The position numbers were made by a program, and so were the translations under genes. Shown in pieces: positions 27,622 to 36,979 of a stretch of 64,000 nt of DNA. The stretch covers positions 1 to 64,000 of the forward strand of contig CATLAK010000009.1 of assembly GCA_949878435.1 (NCBI GenBank), read 5' to 3'. This DNA comes from an uncultured Lachnospiraceae bacterium (GTDB lineage Bacteria; Bacillota; Clostridia; Lachnospirales; Lachnospiraceae). Position 1 is the first letter of the stretch. Every line of letters begins with the position of its first letter. Under the pieces are notes generated by a model, which made no database searches, was not told the origin of the DNA, and was given only the letters and a program-made list of their open reading frames with translations.

Positions 27622-28589
27622 GCAGACGTAAGGGTAAAAAGTACAGTGCAGAAGAGCTCTCACTGCAGCGCTGGGATAAAGAGGTAAAAAGAAAAAAGAA
27701 GCTGCGGGATACCAGGCATATGGTCAGGATTTTGATTGCAACGATGATAGCAGGCTGTTTTGCGGTGCTGTTTCTCATGCCGATCGTGCTGACGATTACC
27801 AATTCCTTTATGTCGGCATCGGAGATTTCTGCAAATTATGGTCAGGTATTTGCCACCACGGACACAGGAGGAAAGGTTTATATTTCGGACAAGGTGAATC
27901 TGAAATTTATTCCGGATATGGTTTCTTTCAGCCAGTATGGCACGGTGCTTTTTAAAAGCCCGGAATATCTTTTAAAATTTTGGAATTCCGTGATTTTAGT
28001 GGGACCGATCGTAGCTTTTCAGCTGCTTGTGGCATCAGGCGCGTCCTATGGCTTTACCAGGTACAGGGGGCGCATAAAGGAAATAATCTTTTTTCTCTAT
28101 ATTATTTTGATGCTGATGCCCTATCAGGTAACATTGGTGCCCAATTATCTGGTATCGGACTGGCTGAACGTGCTGGATACCAACTGGGCGATCTGGCTTC
28201 CGGGTATCTTTTCTCCCTTTTCCGTGTATCTTCTCACAAAATATATGAGGAGGATTCCCACTTCGGTGATGGAGGCGGCACAGATCGACGGGGCAGGAGA
28301 ATGGCAGATCTTCAGGAGAATCTGTATGCCTCTTTGCAAAGGGGCAATGTGTTCGATTGCAATTTTGATTTTTATAGATTATTGGAATATGGTGGAGCAG
28401 CCTTTGATCCTTCTGGCAGACCAGGAGAAGCACCCGCTTTCCGTGTTTTTGTCAAAGATCAATTCGGGTGAGATCGGGCTGGCGTTTGCAGTGGCAACGA
28501 TATATATGGTGCCGCCGATCCTGGTATTTTTGTACGGGGAGGACTATCTGGTAGAAGGAATCACCTATCAGGGCGGAATCAAAGGATAA
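27618..28589 (+). CDS. ABC carbohydrate permease (MalG/UgpE class)
   Basis: A 323-residue membrane protein. The charged N-terminal 35 residues precede the first helix (ILIATMIAGCFAVLFLMPIV). The EAA loop EAAQIDGAGEWQIFRRI is close to consensus, so this subunit should dock an ABC ATPase. The start overlaps the previous stop (ATGA). No ATPase gene follows; a shared MsmX-type ATPase encoded elsewhere is the usual solution in Firmicutes. Confidence 0.9.
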   Translation: MSRRKGKKYSAEELSLQRWDKEVKRKKKLRDTRHMVRILIATMIAGCFAVLFLMPIVLTITNSFMSASEISANYGQVFATTDTGGKVYISDKVNLKFIPDMVSFSQYGTVLFKSPEYLLKFWNSVILVGPIVAFQLLVASGASYGFTRYRGRIKEIIFFLYIILMLMPYQVTLVPNYLVSDWLNVLDTNWAIWLPGIFSPFSVYLLTKYMRRIPTSVMEAAQIDGAGEWQIFRRICMPLCKGAMCSIAILIFIDYWNMVEQPLILLADQEKHPLSVFLSKINSGEIGLAFAVATIYMVPPILVFLYGEDYLVEGITYQGGIKG

Positions 28590-28631
28590 CAGCGGCTTTT
28601 AAGGACGCAGGAAAGGCAAGGGTTTGAGATT

Positions 28632-30743
28632 ATGAATGAAAAGGATGGAAGAAAGAGAAGAGAATGGGTCAAAAATGCGGCGATCATCTTTTTGACGATT
28701 ATGCTGGTGCTTACCTTTTTTTCAAATACGATAATGAATTATTCCCTGCCGGAGGTGGCGACCCAGTATGTGCAGAGCGGTTCCATCACAGCTAAGGTGC
28801 GGGGAACGGGAAACGTGGAGGCGACCGACCCCTATAATGTGGTGGTAAAGGGCTCCAGGGTGATTTCCAGTGTTGCGGTTAAGCAGGGCGATGTGGTGGA
28901 GAAGGATCAGGTCCTTTATTATCTGGAGGATAAGGAGAGCGAGGAACTGACACAGGCACAGAAGGAGTTAGATGATCTGCAGCTTACCTATATGAAGGGA
29001 TTGTTCGGCAATAATGTGTCTTCCGAAATCATCAGCAAGGTAGCCAACGGCAATATCGATGGATTTGCTTCCCTGCAGGCGAAGGTGGCAGATATGCAAA
29101 GCAGACTGGACGCGGCGGAAAAGCGGGTGAAAGAGTGCACGGATGCATTGAATAATCTGTCCCTGCAAAGTACCGTCAACAGCAACAATGCAGATGTGAA
29201 TACCATAGAGGCGGAAAGCGCGGTGACACAGGCAGACCTTGATCTTACAAATGCGCAGAACTCGGCGGCAAACGCGGAGAAGGCGTTCAATGATAAGATC
29301 AATGCAGAAAAGGCGCGGGTCACGAATGAAATCAATGAGTTGAAGCGGCAGATTGAAGATGTTCAGACGCTGATTAATGGCGCGGGAAGCGTTACAGATT
29401 CGATTGTCAATAATGGCGATTTTAATTTCAGCTATAACCAGAGTGGTAATACTGGTGGGGAAAATAGTGGTAATAATAGTGGAAATATTTCTCTTGACGG
29501 AGTGACACTGCCTGTCGATAAAACAACGCAGCTTGCAGAATACAGAAGGATGCGGGATGAAGCCTTGGCGCTGCGGGAGGAAAAGCTGGAGGCGATTTAC
29601 AGTGCAGCATCTTCTGGTGGCTATAGTGGAGTCAAAAATATCAATGAATTAAAAGCATGGATCGACGCAAGCGATAATTTCGAGAGTTATAGAACCCTTT
29701 TGCAGGATTATGATACAGCAGAAGCACAATATAACTATGCAGTTCAAAAACTTAATGAAGCGGAAGAAAATCTTTCAGGATATGACAGTAATGTAGAAAT
29801 GCTGGCAAAGTTAAGACAGCAGCTGGCAGCAAAAGAAGCAGAACTCAATAACATTTCTGCAATCACCTATCAGCCGGGAGATACGGTAAAGTCGGCACAG
29901 GATAAACTGAATCAGGCAAGGAAGAATCTTGCGGATCAGACCAATGCAAACAAGTATACCTCCGCCTCTTATCAGAACCAGCTTGCCAATGCGGAGGCTG
30001 CCCTTAAGAATGCCCAGGCAGTGTATGACCTGCTCAAGGAAGAGCAGGCCGAGATGAACGCGGATATCAATGCAGAACTGGATTTATCTAAGACGAGCAA
30101 GGATATTGCGGACAAGAGGGCGGAGATCGCCAAGCTTAAGGAAGAATCCATGGGTGCTGCCATCACGGCGCCGGTGGCGGGAACCGTCACTTCCCTTACC
30201 TACAAGGCAGGTGAGACGACCAAGCCGGAAGAGGCTGCCGCGGTGATTCAGGTGGAAGGAAAAGGGTATACCATGACGATTTCCGTAACCAATGAACAGG
30301 CAAGGAAGGTTCAGGTGGGAGATACGGCGGAACTTCAAAATGCGTGGTATTATGATGATGCCCAGGTGATTTTAGCGGCAATCAAGCCGGATCCCGACAA
30401 ACCGGGGCAGAATAAACTGCTTGAGTTTAATGTCACCGGTGCCAGTATCCAGGCAGGGCAGGCGCTCAATGTTTCGGTAGGGCAGAGAAGCACGGATTAT
30501 GAATTGGTGGTGCCCAACAGCGCAGTCAGGGAGGATAACAACGGCAAGTTTATTTTGATTGTGGAATCCAAGAGCAGTCCGCTGGGCAACCGATATATCG
30601 CCACAAGAGTGGATGTAGAGGTTTTGGCTTCTGATGATAACAATACGGCTATATCAGCAGGGCTATACGGATATGAATATGTCATTACCACTTCCACCAA
30701 GCCGGTAGAAGCGGGAGCACAGGTAAGACTGAACGAATCATAA
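28632..30743 (+). CDS. HlyD/RND-type membrane fusion adaptor, oversized
   Basis: A 703-residue protein: short basic N-terminus, one membrane anchor (about 16-36), a lipoyl-like half motif (GNVEATDPYNVVVKG ... VKQGDVVEKDQVLYYL), a very long alpha-helical coiled-coil region (about 95-520) and the returning lipoyl/beta-barrel part (ITAPVAGTVTSLTYKAGE, about 510 onward). A Gly/Asn/Ser-rich loop near 265-290 interrupts the coiled coil. MacA-type adaptors are about 350-400 residues, so the coiled coil is roughly doubled. In a Gram-positive cell it would extend into the cell wall rather than reach an outer membrane. The next gene resembles its usual MacB partner. Confidence 0.85.
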   Translation: MNEKDGRKRREWVKNAAIIFLTIMLVLTFFSNTIMNYSLPEVATQYVQSGSITAKVRGTGNVEATDPYNVVVKGSRVISSVAVKQGDVVEKDQVLYYLEDKESEELTQAQKELDDLQLTYMKGLFGNNVSSEIISKVANGNIDGFASLQAKVADMQSRLDAAEKRVKECTDALNNLSLQSTVNSNNADVNTIEAESAVTQADLDLTNAQNSAANAEKAFNDKINAEKARVTNEINELKRQIEDVQTLINGAGSVTDSIVNNGDFNFSYNQSGNTGGENSGNNSGNISLDGVTLPVDKTTQLAEYRRMRDEALALREEKLEAIYSAASSGGYSGVKNINELKAWIDASDNFESYRTLLQDYDTAEAQYNYAVQKLNEAEENLSGYDSNVEMLAKLRQQLAAKEAELNNISAITYQPGDTVKSAQDKLNQARKNLADQTNANKYTSASYQNQLANAEAALKNAQAVYDLLKEEQAEMNADINAELDLSKTSKDIADKRAEIAKLKEESMGAAITAPVAGTVTSLTYKAGETTKPEEAAAVIQVEGKGYTMTISVTNEQARKVQVGDTAELQNAWYYDDAQVILAAIKPDPDKPGQNKLLEFNVTGASIQAGQALNVSVGQRSTDYELVVPNSAVREDNNGKFILIVESKSSPLGNRYIATRVDVEVLASDDNNTAISAGLYGYEYVITTSTKPVEAGAQVRLNES

Positions 30744-30778
30744 GCCTTGAAAGATGCAGGGCGGGAAGGAGAAGACAG

Positions 30779-31879
30779 ATGGCTTTAAAGATAAAAGACT
30801 TTTTCAAATCTTTAACGGTGAAACAGATTGTGTTTTCACTGATTGCCCTGCTGTCTTTTATCCTGTACCTGATTCTTACCATCTGGTCTGATTATAAGGT
30901 GGGACAGCTGATCGATCAGCAGGCGGCGGCGCGCTGGGACGAGGAGGGCGGAAGCGCCCAGGTCAGCTGTTTTTTTGCAGAGTATGTGGAAGTGGATGAT
31001 TATATGATCATGAGCTTTGAAAAGCAGTTGGAGCAAAGTCTCAATGAGGTTCTTTCCGCGGAAGACAAGAATAGAGAAAATGGAGAAAGACTGTTTATCG
31101 ATGCCTACAGTTCCATGGGGACGATTGAAATTACCAGCGAAAAGGGGAAATTAGAGGCAGCCGCCATAGGCGTGGGGGGAGACTTCTTCCTGTTTCATCC
31201 CATACCGCTGGTCAGCGGCAGCTATTTTTCCGGCAGTGATCTGATGAAGGATGGGGTGGTGCTGGACGAGGACGCCGCGTGGCAGCTGTTTGGTTCCAGC
31301 GATATTGCCGGGATGACGGTGTGGATTGGAAACGTGCCCCATCATGTGACAGGGGTGGTCAAGCGGCAGGAAGGCAGATTTGCCGAGCAGGCAGGACTTG
31401 ATAAGACGATTGTCTATGTATCAAACGAGACCCTCACAGAATATGGAACAGGCGGCGGGATCAGCACCTATGAGGTGACGGCGCCTAACCCGGTGAAGGG
31501 TTTTGTCTATAAGTGTGTCAAAGAAAAGCTGGGCGTGAAAGAAACGGATATGGTAGTGGTAGAAAATTCCTCCCGTTACTTGAAAGAAGCGCTGATACCT
31601 GTTATTCTTGATTATGGGACCAGATCCATGCAGATCAGTGCGGTCAGGTTCCCCTACTGGGAAAACATCGCAAGAGGCTGGGAAGATGTAAAGGCGATGA
31701 TTTTGTTATTCCAGTTCATTTTTTTGATGATTCCCATCATCATTATTGTGGTGTTTGCAATTGGCAAATGGCGGCATAAAAAATGGACCATAAAGGATGC
31801 CGGGCATTTCCTAGTCGATGTAAAGGACCGGATGGCATTGAAAATGAAAGGGGAAAAGGATAGATGGCAGGACTTTTAA
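30779..31879 (+). CDS. MacB-core-domain-like membrane protein without FtsX helices
   Basis: A 366-residue protein with one N-terminal membrane helix (about 17-38), a large extracytoplasmic domain (about 40-300) resembling the MacB periplasmic core (FFLFHPIPLVSGSYFSGSD, VVLDEDAAWQLFGSSDIAGM, VTGVVKRQEG), and one C-terminal helix (about 305-330) with a basic tail. Full MacB-type permeases have four helices with an FtsX domain and a partner ATPase; both are missing here. It follows the HlyD-type gene by 35 bp and overlaps the next lipoprotein gene by 16 bp. Its likely role is a partner of the adaptor, not a transporter on its own. Confidence 0.7.
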   Translation: MALKIKDFFKSLTVKQIVFSLIALLSFILYLILTIWSDYKVGQLIDQQAAARWDEEGGSAQVSCFFAEYVEVDDYMIMSFEKQLEQSLNEVLSAEDKNRENGERLFIDAYSSMGTIEITSEKGKLEAAAIGVGGDFFLFHPIPLVSGSYFSGSDLMKDGVVLDEDAAWQLFGSSDIAGMTVWIGNVPHHVTGVVKRQEGRFAEQAGLDKTIVYVSNETLTEYGTGGGISTYEVTAPNPVKGFVYKCVKEKLGVKETDMVVVENSSRYLKEALIPVILDYGTRSMQISAVRFPYWENIARGWEDVKAMILLFQFIFLMIPIIIIVVFAIGKWRHKKWTIKDAGHFLVDVKDRMALKMKGEKDRWQDF

Positions 31880-34263
31880 AAAGAGGGTTGAAAAAGAGCA
31901 TCATCTTACTTACGATGGCGTCCTTGGCAGTCATTGGCTTTGCTGCGTGTGGAAAAAAGGAAGCAGATGATCCGCAGGCGGCAGCTGTTTCCAAGGATTA
32001 TGTATACAGAATGCAGGACGTGGACTTGGGAGTGAAAGACCAAAATATCAATCAGATTGTCCGGGCAGGGGATAAGATTTATGCATATGGGTATTCATGG
32101 TCGGATGATGGTTCAGATTCTGCCATCGTCTTTTTTGAATTGAAGGAAGACGGAACAACAGGGGGAAGCTACCGCATTCCCTTGGCGGAGTATATGAGCA
32201 TCAATTCCATCAGCATGGATGATGATGCAAATATCTATTGCATCAAAAATGATTACCATCCAGAAGATATGCCTAGTGATACGCCTTCCGGTGAGGAAGA
32301 TGAGGATGCGGCAGCTGACGGGATCGAAGATGAGATTGCAGCTGACATAGCAGTTGAAGATGCAGGAGAGGTCGAATATATTGACGATTATTATCTTGTA
32401 AAGATGACCCTTTCCGGGGAGGAACTGTTTTCTGTCAAGCTCAATGATATACCGGATTTTGCACAGCTAGGAGAGGAGAATGGTTATCTCTATGTGAGAG
32501 ATCTGGTCCTGGACAAGGAGAAAGGCATATACATCAATTCATACGGCATATTCATGAAATTTGACCTGGAGGGCAATTATGTAGGTGTCATGCCGCAAAA
32601 TGGAAACCAGAGCGCGTTTGAAAGTGCAAACTTTCTTACCCTTGAGGATGGAAGTTTGATTGCGGCAATTTATGAAGACAGCGGAATGGCTTTTGTTACG
32701 GTAGATTTGGAAACGGGGACGATGGGAGAGAAAAATAAACTTCCCGGATCCTCATTTAACTATTTCTTCTACCCGGGAAAAGGATATGATCTGTATCTTA
32801 CGGACAGCTACGGCGTGTATGGATATAATATAGGGGATTCTGACAAAAAACAGATCATGAGCTTTATCGATTCTGATCTGGAAATCTATGGTCTATATCA
32901 GGTAGTGGGCGTCAATGACGAAGATTTCTTTGCGACATATGATAATATGGATACGGGAAATAATACACTTGCCATGTTTACGAAGGTGCCTCCGGAGGAG
33001 GTGAAGGAAAAGCAGGTCATCGTCTTAGCCATGGCGGATTCTAATTGGAATGTGAGACGCAGTGCCATCAGTTTTAATAAGGAAAATGAAGATTACAGAA
33101 TTTCCATCGTGGATTATGGTTCTTTATATGCCACAGACGACGACTACATGGCAGGGCTTAGCAGGCTCAATACAGATATCGCATCGGGAAAGGTGCCGGA
33201 TATCATTTTGCTCAATTATGCAATGCCTGTGGAAAGTTATATTGGAAAGGGACTTTTTGAGGATTTAAAGCCATACATTGAAAAGGATGAGGAACTTGAC
33301 ATTAATAATTTTATGCCCAATATCGTGGAGGCATATTCTGTAAATGGAAAAATGTACTCCCTTGTGCCTTCTTATTCTATCCATACAATCTTGGCAAAGG
33401 CTTCTGATGTGGGAGAAGAGAGAGGATGGACGGTGCAGGAGGCGATGGATTTGTTAGCTTCAAAGCCTGAGGGCACACAGCTTTTGGAAAGCACTACAAG
33501 GAGCACCATGCTCATGTACTGTATGTCCATGTCGGGGAATCAGTTCATCGACTGGGAGAGCGGTACCTGCAATTTCAACTCCGATGAATTTGTTCAGATG
33601 CTTGAATTCATCAAAACTTTCCCTGAAGAGATTGATGATGAAATCTTTACAGACGAATATTGGAATAATTATGAATCTATGTGGAGGGAAGGAAAAGTAA
33701 TTGGAACCGTATATTATCTGAGCAATTTCAGAGATTATAACAATACTGAAAAGGGAACTTTCGGGGAAAAAATAACAATGATCGGTTTCCCGTCCTCTAA
33801 CGAAGACGGCTCTGTCATTTCGGCGGATATGCAGTTTGCCTTGTCTTCTAAATCAAGCAATAAAGAGGGAGCGTGGGCGTTCTTGCGGACCTTCTTAACC
33901 GATGAATATCAGGAGGAAAATGTCAGATACGGATTCCCGATCAGTATCAAGCGTCTCAATGAACTTGCTGCTGAAGCAAGGGAAAAACCCTACTATATGG
34001 ATGAAAACGGAAATAAAGAGGAGTATGACAGCACCTATTACATCAATGGGCAGGAAATCATCATTCCGCCGATGACCAAGGAAGAGACAGATGCCTTCAT
34101 AGAACAGCTTTACAGCTTTACCCAAGTCTATAAGCAGGATGATACGCTGCTGAATATTATCACGGAAGAATCAGCGCCGTATTTTGCCGGACAGAAGAGT
34201 GCAAAGGATGTGGCGTCCATTATCCAGAGCAGAGTGCAGATTTATGTAAATGAGAACCGTTAA
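31864..34263 (+). CDS. Lipoprotein: propeller-like domain fused to ABC solute-binding domain (paralog 2)
   Basis: A 799-residue paralog of the lipoprotein at 24.4 kb. It has a lipoprotein signal (basic start, hydrophobic core, lipobox-like GFAAC), a propeller-like N-terminal half with strands such as GDKIYAYGYSW and KGIYINSYG, an acidic insertion (about 140-170), and a solute-binding C-terminal half (SFNKENEDYRISIVDYG, YSVNGKMYSLVPSY, FIDWESGTCNF). The last 25 or so residues are almost identical to those of paralog 1. Its position at the far end of the operon, after the adaptor pair, suggests duplication of the binding protein, with the second copy serving a different ligand or the sensor cyclase that follows. 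Confidence 0.82.
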   Translation: MAGLLKRGLKKSIILLTMASLAVIGFAACGKKEADDPQAAAVSKDYVYRMQDVDLGVKDQNINQIVRAGDKIYAYGYSWSDDGSDSAIVFFELKEDGTTGGSYRIPLAEYMSINSISMDDDANIYCIKNDYHPEDMPSDTPSGEEDEDAAADGIEDEIAADIAVEDAGEVEYIDDYYLVKMTLSGEELFSVKLNDIPDFAQLGEENGYLYVRDLVLDKEKGIYINSYGIFMKFDLEGNYVGVMPQNGNQSAFESANFLTLEDGSLIAAIYEDSGMAFVTVDLETGTMGEKNKLPGSSFNYFFYPGKGYDLYLTDSYGVYGYNIGDSDKKQIMSFIDSDLEIYGLYQVVGVNDEDFFATYDNMDTGNNTLAMFTKVPPEEVKEKQVIVLAMADSNWNVRRSAISFNKENEDYRISIVDYGSLYATDDDYMAGLSRLNTDIASGKVPDIILLNYAMPVESYIGKGLFEDLKPYIEKDEELDINNFMPNIVEAYSVNGKMYSLVPSYSIHTILAKASDVGEERGWTVQEAMDLLASKPEGTQLLESTTRSTMLMYCMSMSGNQFIDWESGTCNFNSDEFVQMLEFIKTFPEEIDDEIFTDEYWNNYESMWREGKVIGTVYYLSNFRDYNNTEKGTFGEKITMIGFPSSNEDGSVISADMQFALSSKSSNKEGAWAFLRTFLTDEYQEENVRYGFPISIKRLNELAAEAREKPYYMDENGNKEEYDSTYYINGQEIIIPPMTKEETDAFIEQLYSFTQVYKQDDTLLNIITEESAPYFAGQKSAKDVASIIQSRVQIYVNENR

Positions 34264-34289
34264 AATCCATAGCACGGTTGGAGGGGCGG

Positions 34290-35573
34290 ATGAAGAAGAT
34301 TGAACAAAACAGTTTATACTGGGCACTGCTTAGAATCTCAGTCATACCCATTGTCCTGCTGGTACTGGCGATAACGGCTTTGTGTACGAAAAGTCTGGCA
34401 GATTCCATAGGGCAGGAGGCACAAAAAGGGCTGGAGGATTTGAGCAGCACCATCCTCATGATGTATGATGATCTGTATCCGGGGGATTATCATGTGACAG
34501 AAGATGGGGACGGGACTGCCCTCCTTAAAGGAGAACACCAGATCAGTGAGGAATTTTTCATTATTGACAAGGTGAAGGAAAATACGGGGACAGATGTCAC
34601 TCTTTTTTATGGAGATATCCGGATTCTTACGACCATTTTGGATGAACAAGGCGGACGTATGACAGGGACAAAGGTTGACGCAGTGGTGGCGAGGGATGTA
34701 TTAGAGAGCGGCGAGGAAGCGTTTTATGCAAGCGTACTGATTGACAATAGAAAATACTTTGCGTATTATGCGCCGCTTTTTAATTCAGACGGCAGCTGTG
34801 TGGGAATGATTTTCGTGGGAAAACCGTCGGAGTATGTAGACGGGCTTATCTGGCACGCAATTATGCCTCTCCTTATTTTAGCCGCCGCAGTGATTTTATT
34901 TGCGGGATTTTTTACCATGCGGTTTTCCGGTAAGCTGGTGGGCGCAATACGTAAGATAGAAGAGTTTTTGGAAAAGGTGGCAAGCGGTAACCTGCGTGCT
35001 GAGTTAGATTACAATGTGCTCATGCGCAACGACGAGTTAGGCGGAATGGGAAAGCACGCGGTGAGCATGCAAAAATCCTTAAGAGAACTGATCGAGCAGG
35101 ATCTTCTGACAAAGCTTTATAACAGGCGCTGCGGGGAAAAGATGCTTGCACAGATGCAAAGCGAATATGAGAAAAAGGGCGTACCATTTTGTGTGGCGCT
35201 GGGGGATGTGGATTATTTCAAAAAAGTGAATGACACCTATGGACATGAGTGCGGCGATATCGTGTTGATGCATATTGCGGGAAAACTACGGGAACATATG
35301 CGCGGCAGGGGATTTGCAGCAAGGTGGGGCGGAGAAGAATTTCTATTGGTTTTTCAAAATTATGACCTGGAGCGCACGGTAAAATCTGTGGAGGAACTTA
35401 TGACTGAGATCAGAAGGTGCGGCATAGATTATCAAAACGAAAAAGGAATCCGCATTACAATGACTTTTGGCATTGTGGAAGGCAGCAATGAAAAAATCGA
35501 CCATATACTTAGAGGGGTAGATGCAAAACTCTATCTTGGAAAAAATCAAGGGCGCGACCGAGTCGTATATTAA
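34290..35573 (+). CDS. Membrane-bound diguanylate cyclase (extracytoplasmic sensor, HAMP-like, GGDEF)
   Basis: A 427-residue protein. Two membrane helices (about 15-35 and 190-212) flank an extracytoplasmic sensor with single-Cache features (FYGDIRILTTILDEQGGRMTG, YFAYYAPLFNSDGSCVGMIFVGK). A HAMP-like linker (about 215-265) leads to a GGDEF domain from LTKLYNRR onward, with the active-site variant GGEEF at 347-351, which is compatible with catalysis. It should make c-di-GMP in response to an external ligand. GGAGGGG precedes ATG 34290; a TTG four codons upstream is not needed. It is 26 bp after the second lipoprotein gene and probably in the same operon. Confidence 0.88.
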   Translation: MKKIEQNSLYWALLRISVIPIVLLVLAITALCTKSLADSIGQEAQKGLEDLSSTILMMYDDLYPGDYHVTEDGDGTALLKGEHQISEEFFIIDKVKENTGTDVTLFYGDIRILTTILDEQGGRMTGTKVDAVVARDVLESGEEAFYASVLIDNRKYFAYYAPLFNSDGSCVGMIFVGKPSEYVDGLIWHAIMPLLILAAAVILFAGFFTMRFSGKLVGAIRKIEEFLEKVASGNLRAELDYNVLMRNDELGGMGKHAVSMQKSLRELIEQDLLTKLYNRRCGEKMLAQMQSEYEKKGVPFCVALGDVDYFKKVNDTYGHECGDIVLMHIAGKLREHMRGRGFAARWGGEEFLLVFQNYDLERTVKSVEELMTEIRRCGIDYQNEKGIRITMTFGIVEGSNEKIDHILRGVDAKLYLGKNQGRDRVVY

Positions 35574-35607
35574 GGACCACGATATGGTTTATACCGCATT
35601 GTACTTG

Positions 35608-36867
35608 TTAAGGGAGGATGATCGGCGATTGTTTCAATTCGTTTAAAGGCAGCTTCCCAGTATGTTGAAAAACGGCGGATTCGTAGACGGATGCGCAGAA
35701 AATATCCTGCTGCAGCATGGCAAGGGCTTCCTCGCTTAAAAGGGAGCCGGCATCAGCAGGTTTGGAAAGCAGCAAAATAGAGCTGCTTTTTTTGATGGCA
35801 GAAAGAAGAGGGGCAGCTCCTTTCTTAAAGCCCAGCAATCTGGCATAAGGGGCATGCAGCTTTCTTGACAAAAAGGGGGGACGGAAGAATTCCGGTGTCC
35901 TTATATTGAGCAGAATATGCATCATCACCCGGCTTAGGCGGGTGTAAGTAAGCTCCTTTGTCTTTAACAAATGGCAGAAGCCGGTAAAGCTGGTATAGTC
36001 AGAAAGATGCTTGCAGATCTTATCGGACAGGTCAGGGGTGCAGTCCAGATATGCGGAAAATCCCTGCTCTTTTTCCGTAAGCAGCTTATAGTAAAGGAGC
36101 ATAGAAAAGACATCCTCATCGAGATGGTCTTTGAAAAGCCGGTTTTCTTCCATGATCTGGTAAACCGTGGAAGGGACATATGCAGCAATGCATTCGGGCG
36201 ATTTATCCAAGGCATTCCTTATGGCGGAGGCAGAGATATGCCCGGAAGAATGTGCTGTGACGGAGGTATTGTGATAGCCGGCATCCTCGCGTTTTAAGGT
36301 AAAGGGGCGGATGGCGCTTTTGGAAGCAGCGAGCGCCTTGCAGTATTCCATGCCAAGGATATTGTTGGGAGAGGCAAAAAGTGCATTTAATTCCCCGGCA
36401 TCTGAGCCAGCAGAAAGGATTTCTGACACTGCCTGCGCCCGTGCAGCAGGGAAAGGGATGCCGCATTTTAATTTGCTTTGGATAAGAGGATTTATTTCAT
36501 CATCGTGCCTGATGATTGTATCGGTGCATTTTTCAAAGAGAGAAAGGTTCCCGGATTCACTTCCGAATGATAAGATGTCGACCACGTTTAACTGATCGAG
36601 CAAAGCGACGGCTCCGCCGGCAAAAAATTCTGCGCTGGAAAGGGCATAAAGGCTTGGCAGTTCGATTACAAGGTCAGCGCCGCCTGAAAGCGCCATTTTT
36701 GTCCGGATATATTTGCTGCACAGCGCAGGTGCGCCCCGCTGGACGAAGTCGCCGCTCATAAGGACGAGAATAAAGTCGGCGCCTGTCTGGCGCCTGGTCT
36801 TATCAATCTGATATTGGTGCCCATTGTGAAAGGGGTTATATTCGGCTATGATGGCTGCAGTTCTCAT
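35608..36867 (-). CDS. tmcAL: tRNA(Met) cytidine acetate ligase TmcAL (YlbM family)
   Basis: The only minus-strand gene: 419 residues. The nucleotidyltransferase core is at the N-terminus (IIAEYNPFHNGHQYQI, with the HxGH-like motif, then LVLMSGDFVQRGAPAL). TmcAL uses ATP and acetate to make acetylcytidine at the wobble position of elongator tRNA-Met. GAGGAAA on the minus strand precedes ATG at 36867; a TTG five codons upstream is not required. It converges with the diaguanylate cyclase gene with only 34 bp between stops. Confidence 0.9.
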   Translation of the reverse strand: MRTAAIIAEYNPFHNGHQYQIDKTRRQTGADFILVLMSGDFVQRGAPALCSKYIRTKMALSGGADLVIELPSLYALSSAEFFAGGAVALLDQLNVVDILSFGSESGNLSLFEKCTDTIIRHDDEINPLIQSKLKCGIPFPAARAQAVSEILSAGSDAGELNALFASPNNILGMEYCKALAASKSAIRPFTLKREDAGYHNTSVTAHSSGHISASAIRNALDKSPECIAAYVPSTVYQIMEENRLFKDHLDEDVFSMLLYYKLLTEKEQGFSAYLDCTPDLSDKICKHLSDYTSFTGFCHLLKTKELTYTRLSRVMMHILLNIRTPEFFRPPFLSRKLHAPYARLLGFKKGAAPLLSAIKKSSSILLLSKPADAGSLLSEEALAMLQQDIFCASVYESAVFQHTGKLPLNELKQSPIILP

Positions 36868-36903
36868 GTAATTTCCTCGCAATTTTCCGTATTTGCATAC
36901 GGT

Positions 36904-36951
36904 ATTTTATTAATAAAATCAAAGAGTTTACCTTAAAAATGATTTTATTAA
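36904..36951. repeat. AT-rich palindrome and partial second copy in the tmcAL-pta intergenic region
   Basis: A 16-bp perfect palindrome ATTTTATTAATAAAAT (36904-36919) is followed by a second ATTTTATTAA at 36942-36951. The element lies between divergent tmcAL and pta and could be an operator or promoter-proximal AT tract. Confidence 0.4.
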
Positions 36952-36979
36952 AAATGTACCATAAAATGCGGCAGGAGGC

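Noticed and set aside
29425-29490. Tandem DNA repeat in the HlyD-type gene
   Set aside because: The AGTGGTAATA-like similarity reflects a Gly/Asn/Ser codon run and is not a regular repeat.
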